From NCBI RefSeq assembly GCF_000621805.1, contig NZ_JHXH01000011.1:43365-107364 (forward strand): a DNA stretch of 64,000 nt, given 5' to 3'. Numbering within the stretch: position 1 is the stretch's first letter; each line of letters begins with the position of its first letter. A program made the translations under genes and the position numbers. Source of the DNA: Ruminococcus sp. FC2018. GTDB lineage: Bacteria; Bacillota; Clostridia; Oscillospirales; Ruminococcaceae. The notes beneath the pieces were generated by a model, which was not told where the DNA came from, did no database searches, and saw only the letters and a list, made by a program, of their open reading frames with translations. Below, piece by piece: positions 25,299-35,600 of the stretch.

Positions 25299-26650
25299 TA
25301 TGATCCTCCCATTTTCTTTAGTTCTGAATAAGCAAAAGGTATTGCCATCAGCAGTGAACAAAGATCTGCCGCTGACTGTGCACATTCAACACCGGTCAAT
25401 CCGAACTGATATGAAAAAACTAATAATATTGGTATAAAGAATATACCGCTGCGTGCAGAAGATGCTATTGATGCTTTTAGTCCCGCACCAATACTTTGAA
25501 GCATCATATTTGTCATAACGATACCGCTCATAAATGGCAGTGATACTGACTGAAAACGCAGTGCTTTTGCTCCTATCTCAACAACTTTGGGGTCATCTCT
25601 GAAAAAGGATATTATCTGCGGAGCAAAAATAAAGCAGCCTGTTGCAACAACGATCAGAAAGGAAGTACCGTATTTAACGCAGAAGAAATATCCGTCCTTA
25701 ACACGTTTTTTCAGATCAGCACCGTAATTAAAGGAGCATACAGGCTGATAACCCTGACCAAAGCCTATCAAAGCTGAAGAAACCAGCATCAGTACCTTTG
25801 TAGCAACAGACATTCCTGCGATAGCTTCATCACCGCCGTAATTCCCTGCTGTAGTGTTAAGCAGAATTGTTGCAAGTGCAGCAAGTCCCTGACGGAAAAG
25901 CGATGGTACGCCGCCATTTATAATTTCAAAGATATAATGTTTGTTGATCCTGATGTTTTTTAGTCTTATATGTATATTACCGCCTTTACGGCTTCCTATC
26001 AAAAGGACTATGAAACTCATTATCTGACCGCAGACTGTTGCGAGGGCTGCTCCGGAGATCCCAAGATCAAATACAAATATAAATATGGGGTCAAGGATAA
26101 TGTTTGCAGCTGCTCCGGCTAAAAGCCCGAACATGGCGTATATTGCACTGCCCTGAAATCTAAGCTGATTGTTTACAACGAACTGACCTGTCATGAACGG
26201 AGAGCCGATAAGGATAATACTCATATATCTTTTAGTATCATCAAGTGTTGCATCGGTGGCACCAAGCATATCGGCTATAGGTTCAACAAAGATGATACCT
26301 AAAGCAGCGATAACAACACCCAATAGCAAGGATAATGCAAAGCCTGTTGCCGCAGCTTCATTAGCTTGCTTTACGTCATTAGCACCAAGCTTTCTTGCAA
26401 GAAAGCTTCCTGATCCCTGACCGCACATAAAGCCCACTGCCTGGATCATTGCCATTACAGAGAATACAATTCCAACCGCAGCAGTTGCCTGTGTGGATAT
26501 TTTTCCCACAAAGAATGTATCTGCGGAATTATAAAGCCCTGTAACCAGCATACTGATTATGGTGGGCACACAGAGCTTTAATATAAGCCTTTTCACAGGG
26601 GTCCGGGTCATAAAGTCATATTTATTCTGTCTTTCTTCTGACTCGCTCAT
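25298..26650 (-). CDS. MATE family efflux transporter
   Basis: This 450-residue protein has twelve predicted membrane helices in two repeats. The MATE opening TPVKRLILKLCVPTIISMLV is followed by YNSADTFFVGKIST and QGSGSFLARKLG. Such pumps export cationic or aromatic compounds using a Na+ or H+ gradient. AGAGGT precedes the ATG. It is the first gene of a two-gene unit with a flavin reductase, behind a promoter flanked by a perfect inverted repeat, suggesting inducible detoxification. Confidence 0.92.
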   Translation of the reverse strand: MSESEERQNKYDFMTRTPVKRLILKLCVPTIISMLVTGLYNSADTFFVGKISTQATAAVGIVFSVMAMIQAVGFMCGQGSGSFLARKLGANDVKQANEAAATGFALSLLLGVVIAALGIIFVEPIADMLGATDATLDDTKRYMSIILIGSPFMTGQFVVNNQLRFQGSAIYAMFGLLAGAAANIILDPIFIFVFDLGISGAALATVCGQIMSFIVLLIGSRKGGNIHIRLKNIRINKHYIFEIINGGVPSLFRQGLAALATILLNTTAGNYGGDEAIAGMSVATKVLMLVSSALIGFGQGYQPVCSFNYGADLKKRVKDGYFFCVKYGTSFLIVVATGCFIFAPQIISFFRDDPKVVEIGAKALRFQSVSLPFMSGIVMTNMMLQSIGAGLKASIASSARSGIFFIPILLVFSYQFGLTGVECAQSAADLCSLLMAIPFAYSELKKMGGS

Positions 26651-26665
26651 TGGTTGACCTCTATC

Positions 26666-26693
26666 TTTATAGCATAAATGTCACCCTTGTCAA
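26666..26693 (-). promoter_or_regulatory. Promoter of the MATE/oxidoreductase unit
   Basis: Minus-strand TTGACA (26688-26693), a 16-bp spacer and TATAAA (26666-26671). The -35 sits exactly between the two arms of the inverted repeat at 26676-26705. Confidence 0.7.
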
Positions 26694-26705
26694 AGAGTGA
26701 CATTT
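26676..26705. promoter_or_regulatory. Operator-like perfect inverted repeat
   Basis: AAATGTCAC (26676-26684) and GTGACATTT (26697-26705) are exact 9-bp reverse complements 12 bp apart, centred on the -35 of the MATE promoter. The spacing between arm centres is 21 bp, two helical turns, as expected for a dimeric repressor. There is no T-run, so it is a poor terminator for leuS. Confidence 0.55.
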
Positions 26706-26711
26706 TGCTGA

Positions 26712-29150
26712 TCATTTAACTACAATATTTACCAGTTTGTTAGGAACATAGATCTCCTTGACCACAGTCTTTCCGTCCATAAGGGCAGAAATGGCAGGCT
26801 CAGCCTTAGCCTTTGAAAGAACTGAATCCTTATCCGAATCAACTGCAATTGTAAGCTTTGCCTTGATCTTGCCGTTGATCTGGACAACGATCTCAATACT
26901 ATCTTCAACCAGCTGCTGAGGATCATATGTTGGCCACGGTTCATATGCGATGGTGTCACTATGTCCGAGGATACTCCATATTTCCTCGCCTATATGAGGC
27001 GAAACGCATGAAAGCATCTTTATAAAGCCCTCTGCATACTCTTTAGGACAGCTGCCGTTTTTATATATAGCGTTTACAAAGATCATCATCTGGCTGATCG
27101 CTGTATTGAAAGCAAGGCTCTCATAGTCATCGGTGACCTTTTTAACTGTCTGATTATATACCTTTGCAAGTGAACCGTCATTGTTATCTGTAAGATTGCT
27201 CAGATCGGTAAAGAATGTCCATACTCTGTTAAGGAACTTTCTTGCGCCCTCGACACCATTTTTGCTCCATGGCTTACTTACCTCAAGAGGTCCCATGAAC
27301 ATTTCATACAGACGCAGAGTATCTGCACCGTAATCTCTTACGATATCCGAAGGATTGACAACAAATTCAGGGAATCTTTTGCCCATTTTGATCCCGTTCT
27401 CACCAAGTATCATTCCCTGGTGAACCAGCTTTTTAAACGGTTCTTTAGTAGGGGCAAGACCTTTATCGTAAAGGTATCTGTTCCAAATTCGTGAATAGAT
27501 AAGATGTCCCACTGCGTGCTCGGGACCGCCGATATACAGATCCACAGGCATCCAGTGCTTTAAAAGCTCCTGATTTGCAAATTCCTTATCATTATGAGGA
27601 TCGATATATCTGAAGAAATACCAGCTTGAACCTGCACTTCCGGGCATAGTGGATGTTTCACGGGTGCCCTTAATCCCGTTATTATCATACTTTTTCCATT
27701 CAACGGCGTTTTCAAGCGGTGCTTTTCCGTTCTTTCCCTTGTAATCATCAAGCTCGGGAAGAATAAGGGGAAGCTCGGAATCGTCCAGAACGTAGATCTT
27801 TCCGTCATCTCCGTGTACAACAGGTACAGGTTCGCCCCAGTATCTCTGGCGGGCAAATATCCACTCACGGAAGTGATAGTTTACAGTTCTCTTTGCTCTG
27901 CCCATTTTTTCAAGCTTCTGAGTAATAGCTTCTTTGGCTTCTTCAACTGTCATCCCGGTAAATTCTTCGGAATTTATCAGTTTATATCCTTTACCCAGGT
28001 AATCCTGCTTTTCAAGTGCAGCACCTGAAACATCGATATGACCGTCCTTATCATTTCCGTCTATGACCTGGAGCATATCAATATTATGAGCAACAGCATA
28101 CTCAAAGTCACGCTGGTCATGGCTTGGAACCGCCATAACCGCACCTGTGCCATAGCTTGCAAGTACAAAATCGCCTATAAACATACGTACTTCTCTTCCA
28201 TTTACAGGGTTGATACATGTTATTCCCTTGAGCTCACAGCCTGACTTGGTCTTATTAAGCTCGGTACGGTCCATATCGTTCTTTTTCTTTGTTTCATCAA
28301 TATAAGCCTGTACCTCTTCCCTGTTCTGTACCCTGTCAAGGAGACTTTCGGTTATTGCTCCGTCGGGAGCGAGCACCATAAAGGTAATACCGTAGATCGT
28401 TTCAATACAGGTAGTGAAGATCGAGAATTTTCCGCCGCCTACTATATCAAACTCTACCTCAACACCGGTGGACTTACCTATCCAGTTGCGCTGAATAGCC
28501 TTTGTTGATTCAGGCCAGTCTATCTCATCAAGGCCCTCAAGGAGCTTTTCGGCAAATGCAGGCTGGTCGATTACCCACTGCTTCATATTTTTACGTACAA
28601 CAGGGAAACCGCCACGCTCCGATTTTCCATCGATAACCTCATCGTTTGACAGAACTGTACCAAGTTCCTCACACCAGTTCACAGGCATATCTATGTACTT
28701 TGCATAGCCGTCGTTATAAAGCTGTTTGAAGATCCACTGTGTCCATTTGTAAAACTCAGGATCAGAGGTTGCGACCATCTTGGACCAGTCATAGTCAAAT
28801 CCAAGCTCTTTCAGCTGCTTGGAAAAAGTTTCAATATTCTGCTGAGTAAAACCGTTAGGGTGATTACCTGTATTCACGGCGTACTGTTCTGCGGGCAGTC
28901 CGAAAGAATCATAACCCATTGGGTGAAGAACATTGTATCCCTGCATACGCTTCATTCTGGATACTATATCCGTGGCAGTATAGCCCTCGGGATGTCCTGC
29001 GTGAAGACCGACTCCGGAAGGATATGGGAACATATCCAGGGCGTAAAATTTAGGCTTGCTGAAATCCCAGACATCAGTTTTGAAAGTTTCGTGCTCTTCC
29101 CAGTATTTCTGCCACTTTTTCTCAATAGCAGCGTAATCATAATTTGCCAT
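26712..29150 (-). CDS. leuS: Leucyl-tRNA synthetase
   Basis: This 812-residue class I synthetase charges tRNA-Leu. The HIGH-type motif is HAGH at residues 50-53 (MFPYPSGVGLHAGHPEGYT). A CP1 editing domain lies in the middle, with GTGAVMAVPSHDQRD. The KMSKS-type motif reads KMGKR in NGIKMGKRFPEFVVNPSD. The anticodon-binding and C-terminal domains are complete. The ATG at 29150 is preferred over an in-frame TTG at 29159, with AAAGGA upstream. It is the last gene of the long run starting near rlmB. Confidence 0.97.
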   Translation of the reverse strand: MANYDYAAIEKKWQKYWEEHETFKTDVWDFSKPKFYALDMFPYPSGVGLHAGHPEGYTATDIVSRMKRMQGYNVLHPMGYDSFGLPAEQYAVNTGNHPNGFTQQNIETFSKQLKELGFDYDWSKMVATSDPEFYKWTQWIFKQLYNDGYAKYIDMPVNWCEELGTVLSNDEVIDGKSERGGFPVVRKNMKQWVIDQPAFAEKLLEGLDEIDWPESTKAIQRNWIGKSTGVEVEFDIVGGGKFSIFTTCIETIYGITFMVLAPDGAITESLLDRVQNREEVQAYIDETKKKNDMDRTELNKTKSGCELKGITCINPVNGREVRMFIGDFVLASYGTGAVMAVPSHDQRDFEYAVAHNIDMLQVIDGNDKDGHIDVSGAALEKQDYLGKGYKLINSEEFTGMTVEEAKEAITQKLEKMGRAKRTVNYHFREWIFARQRYWGEPVPVVHGDDGKIYVLDDSELPLILPELDDYKGKNGKAPLENAVEWKKYDNNGIKGTRETSTMPGSAGSSWYFFRYIDPHNDKEFANQELLKHWMPVDLYIGGPEHAVGHLIYSRIWNRYLYDKGLAPTKEPFKKLVHQGMILGENGIKMGKRFPEFVVNPSDIVRDYGADTLRLYEMFMGPLEVSKPWSKNGVEGARKFLNRVWTFFTDLSNLTDNNDGSLAKVYNQTVKKVTDDYESLAFNTAISQMMIFVNAIYKNGSCPKEYAEGFIKMLSCVSPHIGEEIWSILGHSDTIAYEPWPTYDPQQLVEDSIEIVVQINGKIKAKLTIAVDSDKDSVLSKAKAEPAISALMDGKTVVKEIYVPNKLVNIVVK

Positions 29151-29184
29151 TGTAATCAATCCTTTATTGTGAAATTATAGTTTT

Positions 29185-29553
29185 TTATTCCTTGACAATG
29201 TATTGTGAAATATCAACACTTGTACCGTCGGACCAAAGTCTTTCAAGGTTATACTGATCCCTTGTCTCCTTATAGAAAACATGGACAACAACATCGCCGT
29301 AATCAAGAACGATCCAGTTCTGTCCCTGATAGCCTTCTGTTCTCAGAGGTTCAATGCCCAGCTGAGTCATTTTAAACTCAACCTCCTCGGCAAGAGATTT
29401 AGTATGAATGTTAGACGTTCCGTTTGCGATTATGAAATAGTCGGCAATGATCGTCAGATCGCCGATCTTTATCGTCTGTATATCCTCAGCTCTTTTTGAA
29501 TCCAGAGCCTTAACAATTACCTCTATTTTCTGCTGTGCAGTAAGTTCTGCCAT
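29185..29553 (-). CDS. rsfS: Ribosome silencing factor
   Basis: This 122-residue RsfS (YbeB/Iojap) would bind L14 on the 50S subunit and block joining of subunits in slow growth. Conserved segments are DYFIIANGTSNIHTKSLAEEVE, EGYQGQNWIVLDYGDVVVHVF and YNLERLW. Two ATGs lie 6 nt apart. The second (29553) gives the better 8-nt spacing from AAAGGA. Confidence 0.95.
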   Translation of the reverse strand: MAELTAQQKIEVIVKALDSKRAEDIQTIKIGDLTIIADYFIIANGTSNIHTKSLAEEVEFKMTQLGIEPLRTEGYQGQNWIVLDYGDVVVHVFYKETRDQYNLERLWSDGTSVDISQYIVKE

Positions 29554-29573
29554 AAACATCGTCCTTTCGTTTG

Positions 29574-30158
29574 TTATGTATTTTTCATTATACGTACAAA
29601 ATCGTTGTATGCTTCAAGTGTACACTCAGGTATAGCATTGCCCTTTGATACACTGTCTGTAATGGAAAATTTAAGTGCCTCATACATTGCCTTTTCAAGG
29701 CTCTGATCGGCATACTTGCGCATTTTCTTAACATCTTTATAATCACGGTCCTCTGAGATAAGATCAGCAAGATAAACTATCTGGCTCAGCTTTGGCATAT
29801 TTCCGCAGGCAACGGTATGATATCTTATGGCATGGATTATCTCTTTATCGGTTATTCCAAATTCAGTCTTTACAAGTTCCGATCCGGCTATGGCGTGATA
29901 AAGAGGAGTTGCGTTCTTTTCTATATCACTGACATCAAGCGGCGAGGTCAAAGCGATCTCAAGCTGTTTTGTAATATCAAGTTCCTTTGCGCAGTCATGC
30001 AGCAGACCTGCTATATACGCCTTATCAGCGTCCGCCCCATACTTCCTTGCAAGTTCAAGTGCTGCGCCTGCAACATTAATGGAGTGATTATATCTTTTCT
30101 TTGAAAGATTATCCTTCAGATATGCCTTATATTTTCCGATCTGTTTTTTATCAAGCAC
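29574..30158 (-). CDS. yqeK: YqeK-type HD-domain diadenosine tetraphosphatase
   Basis: This 194-residue HD protein is of the family that hydrolyses Ap4A symmetrically. Metal-binding residues are visible in KRYNHSINVA (His), GLLHDCAKE (HD), ATPLYHAIAG (His) and HTVACGNMPKL, with a late IVYLADLISEDR (Asp). The start codon is GTG at 30158, with GAGGT 7 nt upstream. The order nadD-yqeK-rsfS is conserved in Firmicutes. Confidence 0.93.
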   Translation of the reverse strand: MLDKKQIGKYKAYLKDNLSKKRYNHSINVAGAALELARKYGADADKAYIAGLLHDCAKELDITKQLEIALTSPLDVSDIEKNATPLYHAIAGSELVKTEFGITDKEIIHAIRYHTVACGNMPKLSQIVYLADLISEDRDYKDVKKMRKYADQSLEKAMYEALKFSITDSVSKGNAIPECTLEAYNDFVRIMKNT

Positions 30159-30173
30159 TAATAAGACCTCATT

Positions 30174-30788
30174 CTATTTACTATTCTTATACAATTTCTT
30201 ATCATAAATATATTTTACAACATTTTTATCCAAATAGCAAGTACAATCCTCTGAAAAAGAGATCATTTGCCTTATTTGTGTTGATGAAACCTCTAAAGGA
30301 CGGGTTTTTATCACAATTATCTCTCCACCGCATTCATCAGTCAGTTCTTTAGCATAAGCCCGGAGCATTTCATCTGTATTGCTGTTTTCTCTTGAAACGC
30401 ACAAAAGAGCTGCCAGCTTTAGTATTTCATCATATTTATACCATTTTTCAAAACTCAGCAGCATATCACTGCCCATTATAAAGTATAGTTTACAGTCGGG
30501 ATAAACTTTATGGAAATGCCGCAGCGTCTTTACAGAATAGCTTTTCCCGGTTTGTCTGAGCTCCCAGTCATCAACCTGTGCATTTTCAAATCCTCTGAAA
30601 GCAATTTTACACATATTAAACCTGTCCTCACCGCTGACAAGCTCGCTGGATGATTTGTGGGGAGGGATCCTGTCAGGCAGGATGATCACTTTATCAAGAT
30701 CGATCTCATTGAGCACAGACCTAAGACAATTTATATGTCCCTTATGGACAGGGTTGAATGTACCGCCGTATATTCCTATCTTTTTCAT
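30174..30788 (-). CDS. nadD: Nicotinate-nucleotide adenylyltransferase
   Basis: This 204-residue enzyme makes deamido-NAD from nicotinate mononucleotide and ATP. The (T/H)xGH nucleotidyl transferase motif is in YGGTFNPVHKGH, and the C-terminal ISSTxIR motif appears as VSSTQIRQ. It overlaps yhbY by 4 bp and lacks a strong ribosome-binding site, so translation is probably coupled. Confidence 0.96.
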   Translation of the reverse strand: MKKIGIYGGTFNPVHKGHINCLRSVLNEIDLDKVIILPDRIPPHKSSSELVSGEDRFNMCKIAFRGFENAQVDDWELRQTGKSYSVKTLRHFHKVYPDCKLYFIMGSDMLLSFEKWYKYDEILKLAALLCVSRENSNTDEMLRAYAKELTDECGGEIIVIKTRPLEVSSTQIRQMISFSEDCTCYLDKNVVKYIYDKKLYKNSK

Positions 30789-31081
30789 TTGTTTTTTAGT
30801 TTTATTACCGGATCCTTCGGGTTCGGTTTATAAAGTACTGCCTTTGACCCGATCACCTGGACAACATCTGCGTTTATCTTTTCTGCAATTTCTTCGGCTG
30901 CTTCCCTTGCCGAATACAAAGAATTATCAAGCACCCCAAGCTTTACAAGCTCATGTACTCTGAGGTAATCATCTATCTGTGCGATCTGGTTATCATTCAG
31001 TCCACCTTTACCCACCTGAAATGCACAGGGCAGGCTGTTTGCGTAACCCTTTAATTCAGCTCTTTGTTTTGGTGTTATCAT
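30785..31081 (-). CDS. yhbY: YhbY/CRM-domain RNA-binding protein
   Basis: This 98-residue single CRM domain contains the GxxG-type loop in QVGKGGLNDNQ. The family binds pre-50S particles and is linked to ribosome assembly. Gene position between rdgB and nadD with short gaps supports a role in the same growth-related transcript. Confidence 0.92.
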   Translation of the reverse strand: MITPKQRAELKGYANSLPCAFQVGKGGLNDNQIAQIDDYLRVHELVKLGVLDNSLYSAREAAEEIAEKINADVVQVIGSKAVLYKPNPKDPVIKLKNK

Positions 31082-31084
31082 CTT

Positions 31085-31672
31085 CTACACCTGCTTTCTC
31101 TCGTTTAGCTTTTCAATAAGCGCTTTCAGCGCATTTGCTCGGTGTGAGACCCCATTCTTTTCCTCTGCGCCAAGCTGCGCAAAGCTCTTTCCTTCATACA
31201 TAAATACCGGGTCATATCCAAAACCGTTTTCACCGATAGGCTCATATCCTATTTTACCATAGACTCTGCCTTCAACAGGGATCTCCGATCCGTCAGTATC
31301 TATGAAATGAATAGTGCAAACAAAATGAGCTGTTCTGTTTTCTTCGCTGACATTTTTCATTTTTTCAAGTACAAGAGAAACTCTGTCAGCATCGTTTTCA
31401 CAGCCGCCATACCTTGCAGAATATATTCCCGGCTCGCCGCCAAGTGCATCAACAACAAGTCCACTGTCATCTGCAAGCACTGCACAATGCTTTAAAGCGT
31501 AGATAGCACGTGCTTTCAGCGCAGAATTTTCAGCAAATGTGGTGCCTGTTTCTTCAACCTCGATGTTTATACCTGCTTCACTCTGTGAAACCACATCGTA
31601 TCCAAATGGCTGAAGCAGCTGTTTATACTCTCTTATCTTTCCCTTATTATTACTTGCTATAATAAGCTGCAT
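31085..31672 (-). CDS. rdgB: XTP/dITP diphosphatase
   Basis: This 195-residue HAM1/RdgB pyrophosphatase removes non-canonical purine NTPs. The motif IASNNKGKIREYK is at the N-terminus, followed by TGTTFAENSALKA, VLADDSGLVVDALGG and the C-terminal GENGFGYDPVFM and SHRANALKA. Length is normal, and it starts 9 bp after ftsY ends. Confidence 0.96.
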   Translation of the reverse strand: MQLIIASNNKGKIREYKQLLQPFGYDVVSQSEAGINIEVEETGTTFAENSALKARAIYALKHCAVLADDSGLVVDALGGEPGIYSARYGGCENDADRVSLVLEKMKNVSEENRTAHFVCTIHFIDTDGSEIPVEGRVYGKIGYEPIGENGFGYDPVFMYEGKSFAQLGAEEKNGVSHRANALKALIEKLNERKQV

Positions 31673-31681
31673 TATCTCACC

Positions 31682-32590
31682 TTATTCCTCAAACAAAGCA
31701 TCGACAAAATCTTTTGCAACAAAGTTCTGAAGATCGTCTATCTGCTCACCGACAGTAACAAGCTTTACAGGTATTTTAAGATCATCGGTAATACTGATGA
31801 TTATACCACCCTTTGCAGTTCCGTCAAGCTTGGTAAGAATGATACCTGTAATATCAGCAACCTCATTGAACTGTCTTGCCTGGTTAACAGCATTCTGTCC
31901 TGTGGTAGCATCAAGAGCAAGAAGCACCTCAAGGGCACAGCCCTCTGCCTGCTGATGAACTATCCTTGCGATCTTTTTAAGCTCGTCCATAAGGTTCTTT
32001 TTATTGTGCAGTCTTCCTGCGGTATCGCATATAACAACATCTGCTTTCCTTGATTTTGCAGCAGTAAGAGCATCAAATACAACCGCAGCAGGATCCGAGC
32101 CTTCATTATGCTTTATAATATCCACCCCTGCACGCTGTGTCCAGACCTCGAGCTGGTCAATAGCAGCTGCTCTGAATGTATCCGCAGCGGCAACGATAAC
32201 TTTTTTTCCCTGATTGCTCAGTGAATACGAGAGTTTGCCTATTGTTGTGGTTTTTCCCACACCGTTTACGCCGATAACGAGTATAACAGACGGTGTTGTT
32301 GAAAGATCAAGAGGCTGATCCTCGCCAAGCATATCGGTGATAACATCCTTTAGCATATCTCTTATCTGCTCAGGTTCTTTTACATTTTCTTTCTTAACTC
32401 TGTCTCTGAGTTCATCACAGATCTTTACCGATGTGTTCACACCGATATCGCACATGATAAGGGTTTCTTCAAGCTCCTCAAAAAGCTCTTCGTCGATCTT
32501 TGAGAATTTCTTTAACAATCCCTCGATCTTACCCATCATTGAGTTCTTTGTTTTCCTCAGACCGTTTCTAAGTTTTTCAAATAATCCCAT
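31682..32590 (-). CDS. ftsY: Signal recognition particle receptor FtsY
   Basis: This 302-residue SRP GTPase receives ribosome-nascent chain complexes at the membrane. It has a short N-terminus without the acidic A domain, then the N domain, then the G domain with GVNGVGKTTTIGKL (G1), DTFRAAAIDQL, DTAGRLHNKKNLM (G3) and TKLDGTAKGG (G4). The ATG at 32590 has GGGAGG 5 nt upstream, so the longer in-frame start inside the smc end is rejected. Confidence 0.96.
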   Translation of the reverse strand: MGLFEKLRNGLRKTKNSMMGKIEGLLKKFSKIDEELFEELEETLIMCDIGVNTSVKICDELRDRVKKENVKEPEQIRDMLKDVITDMLGEDQPLDLSTTPSVILVIGVNGVGKTTTIGKLSYSLSNQGKKVIVAAADTFRAAAIDQLEVWTQRAGVDIIKHNEGSDPAAVVFDALTAAKSRKADVVICDTAGRLHNKKNLMDELKKIARIVHQQAEGCALEVLLALDATTGQNAVNQARQFNEVADITGIILTKLDGTAKGGIIISITDDLKIPVKLVTVGEQIDDLQNFVAKDFVDALFEE

Positions 32591-32604
32591 ATTTTCCTCC
32601 CGGA

Positions 32605-35600
32605 TCAATCAAGTTTCATTTGTTTGACGTCGCTCCCGGACATTGCAAGCAGTCTGGAAACGCCTTTATCCTGCATGGTTACGCCATAAAGCATATCTGC
32701 TTCTTCCATTGTTCCTCGTCTGTGTGTTATGGCGATAAACTGTGTCTTATCGGTCAGTCTATGCAGGTATTGAGCATATTTTACAACATTTGTATCATCA
32801 AGTGCCGCTTCGATCTCGTCAAGCAGACAGAAAGGAGACGGCGAATGCTTGAGTATTGCAAAATAAATAGATATTGCGACAAGTGACTGCTCTCCGCCGG
32901 AAAGGGACAACAGATTGGTTATTACCTTACCCGGAGGCTGTGCATTGATATCTATGCCGCATTCAAGGACATTTTCGGGGTCGGTAAGAATAAGCTCTGC
33001 TGTTCCTCCTCCGAAAAGCTCGGCAAATATCTTTTTGAAGTTAGTGTTTATAACGTCAAATGTCTGTATAAACATACTCTTCATATTATCAGTCAGCTGT
33101 TCTATCATATCCTCCAGTTCTTTTTTAGAGCTGTTGACATCTTCAAGCTGATGTGACATGAATTCATATCTTTCCGATACCTCAGCATATTCCTCGATAG
33201 CACCCAGATTAACATTGCCCAGATTTTTGATCTTGTTCCTTAATTCCGTCAGATGCTTATTCGCTTCATCAAGATCATCTATAGGCACTGCCATCTGAGC
33301 AGCATCGGTCCTTGTAAGCTCATAGTCGTCCCAGAGCTGTGAAACAAGCTTATCGAAATTCTCCTTAATGGAATCGCATCTTTCCTCTGTACGTGTGATC
33401 TGAGTGGAGAGATTCTCTTTTTCGTCCATTTTGTTCTTAAACTTATTTCGCAGCATATTTGCAGATGCATCAAATTCAAGGTGCCTTTTCTGACACTGAG
33501 ATATCTCTGAATTCAGCTTTTCTATCTCGCTTACAGAATTGGCAATATAGTCCTTATGGGAATTGATTTCATCCTTTTTACTTTGGATCTGATCCTTACA
33601 CTCGGAAACCGAAAGCTCCAGTTTGCTGTTTTCATCAGAGCTGTTTTCTATAACGCCCCGTATCTGCTGGATGGAAAGTTTGCAGGCTTCAGCATCTTTT
33701 GCAACCCCGGCTGCCTTAATGCGTAATTCTGACAGCTCGGCAGTAAGGTCTTCCCTCTTTTTCTTCAGCTCCACCTGTTCACTCTGTGATACTGTCAGCT
33801 TTGCTTCCCAGTCAATTATATCTTTATCAACTGTGGTTATGTCATCAGAAGCCTTTTCAATTTCCTTTTGTGATGCAGATATCTTTGCTTTTAACTGTTC
33901 TATAGTCAGATCAATGTCATCAAGCTGTTTTTCATACTGCTGTACAAATTCGCCGACCCTCTTTATCTCCGATTCAAATCTGACGCAGTCATTATTATAT
34001 CCACCAAGCTGTTCTTTGAGCCCTTCAATATCTGCCGAATACTTGGCAGTTTCCTGGGACATCATCTCGACTTGCTTTTCAAGATCCTTCAGATTTTTAG
34101 ATAGCTCGTCCTTATCCCTGTTGATCTGCTCGATCTCATTCTTTCTGGAAAGAATACCTGTGCTTTTGGACACGCTTCCTCCTGTATACGAACCTCCGGC
34201 ATTGATTATCTGACCATCGAGAGTAACGATCTTAAACTTGTAGTTGAACTTTTTAGCTATCACAGATGCAAGATCAATGTTTTCACAAACACAAACATTG
34301 CCCAGAAGACTTTTGATGACCTCGCTATACTTATTATCGGTTTTTACAAGTTCATTAGCCATTGAAACATATCCGTCCATTTCAGACAGACCGCTGTTTT
34401 CAAATGATTTGGATCTGACTGACGTGATGGGCAAAAATGTTGCCCTGCCAGCTTTATTCTCTTTCAAAAGACCAATGCAGCGCTTTGCAACGCTTTCATC
34501 GTTAACAATAATGTTTTGCAGAGCACCGCCAAGGGCAGTCTCAATAGCAATTGTATATTCGTTCTTAACATCTATCAGCTGAGCAACGGAACCGCATACG
34601 CCTTTGATCCTTCCCTGCTTGCCGGCTGTAAGAACGTGCTTAACGCTGTAAGAAAAACCTTCCATAGATTTTTCCAGATCGTTGAGAATAGAAAGCTTTG
34701 AATCAAGCTCTCCAAGTCTCAGTCTTAACTGAGAAAGCTCCTCACGACCTGATTCGAGTTTTGCCGCTTTGTTTTCATATAATTTGGTGAGCCCGGCAAG
34801 CTTATTTTCACATTCCTGTTTCTTATCATCGGCGTTGTTCTTTGCGTTGCGAAGCTCACTAAGCTCTTTGTTTGCCAGCTTTTCTGTCTTTTCAAGCTCG
34901 TTTTTGCTTTGTACAGCAGAGCTTATCTGCTCGTTATAATCCGAGATATTGTTCTTTTCATTTTCAAGTTTGAAATTAAGCTGATTTTTGTCAAGATAAT
35001 ATTTATTTATACGGGAATTAACTTCGCTTATACTCTTATCGGAATCCTCGGATTTAAGAATAAGCTTTTGTATACGGTCCTCTTTTTCAAGTATCTCGTT
35101 TTCGATCTCATCCTTCTTGGCACTTAACGAATCCAGATCTTTCTCTCTTTTTTCAAGCTCTGTGGTATTAAAATACCTCATGCTCTTAGTTTCTTCGATC
35201 TGTTCGTTAAGCTGAAGGATCTTATCCTCGAGGTGGGATATGTCGTTTTCTATAACTGCCATATCGGTCCTGAACTGAGAATTTTTCTCTTCGATACTAT
35301 GTATCCGGTCTCTGATATTATCTATATTCTCAAGCTCAAGTGCGCTTTTCTGAGAGTATTCAAGTATAGCATTATCAGCATCGGAAAGCTCATCATTAAG
35401 GCTTTCATACTGCTGCCTCAAAGAAACGAGTTTTTCTTCATGCCCCTTTATCTGAGACATATAACTGTCAAGCCTGTGGTTCCAGACCGAAACTTCAAGT
35501 TCTCTCTTTTCGTCGTCAAGTACACGAAATTTTTTGGCTTTTTCAGACTGTGTTTTCAAAGGTCCGATCCTTGATTCCAATTCTGTTATGATATCGTTGA

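Noticed and set aside
26676..26705. Terminator of leuS
   Set aside because: No T-run follows the stem on the minus strand, and the -35 of a good promoter lies in the loop; operator is the better reading.
33623..34213. Plus-strand open frame of 196 codons, serine-rich
   Set aside because: It is the antisense shadow of the smc coiled coil; serine-rich sequence arises from reversed Glu/Lys/Leu codons.
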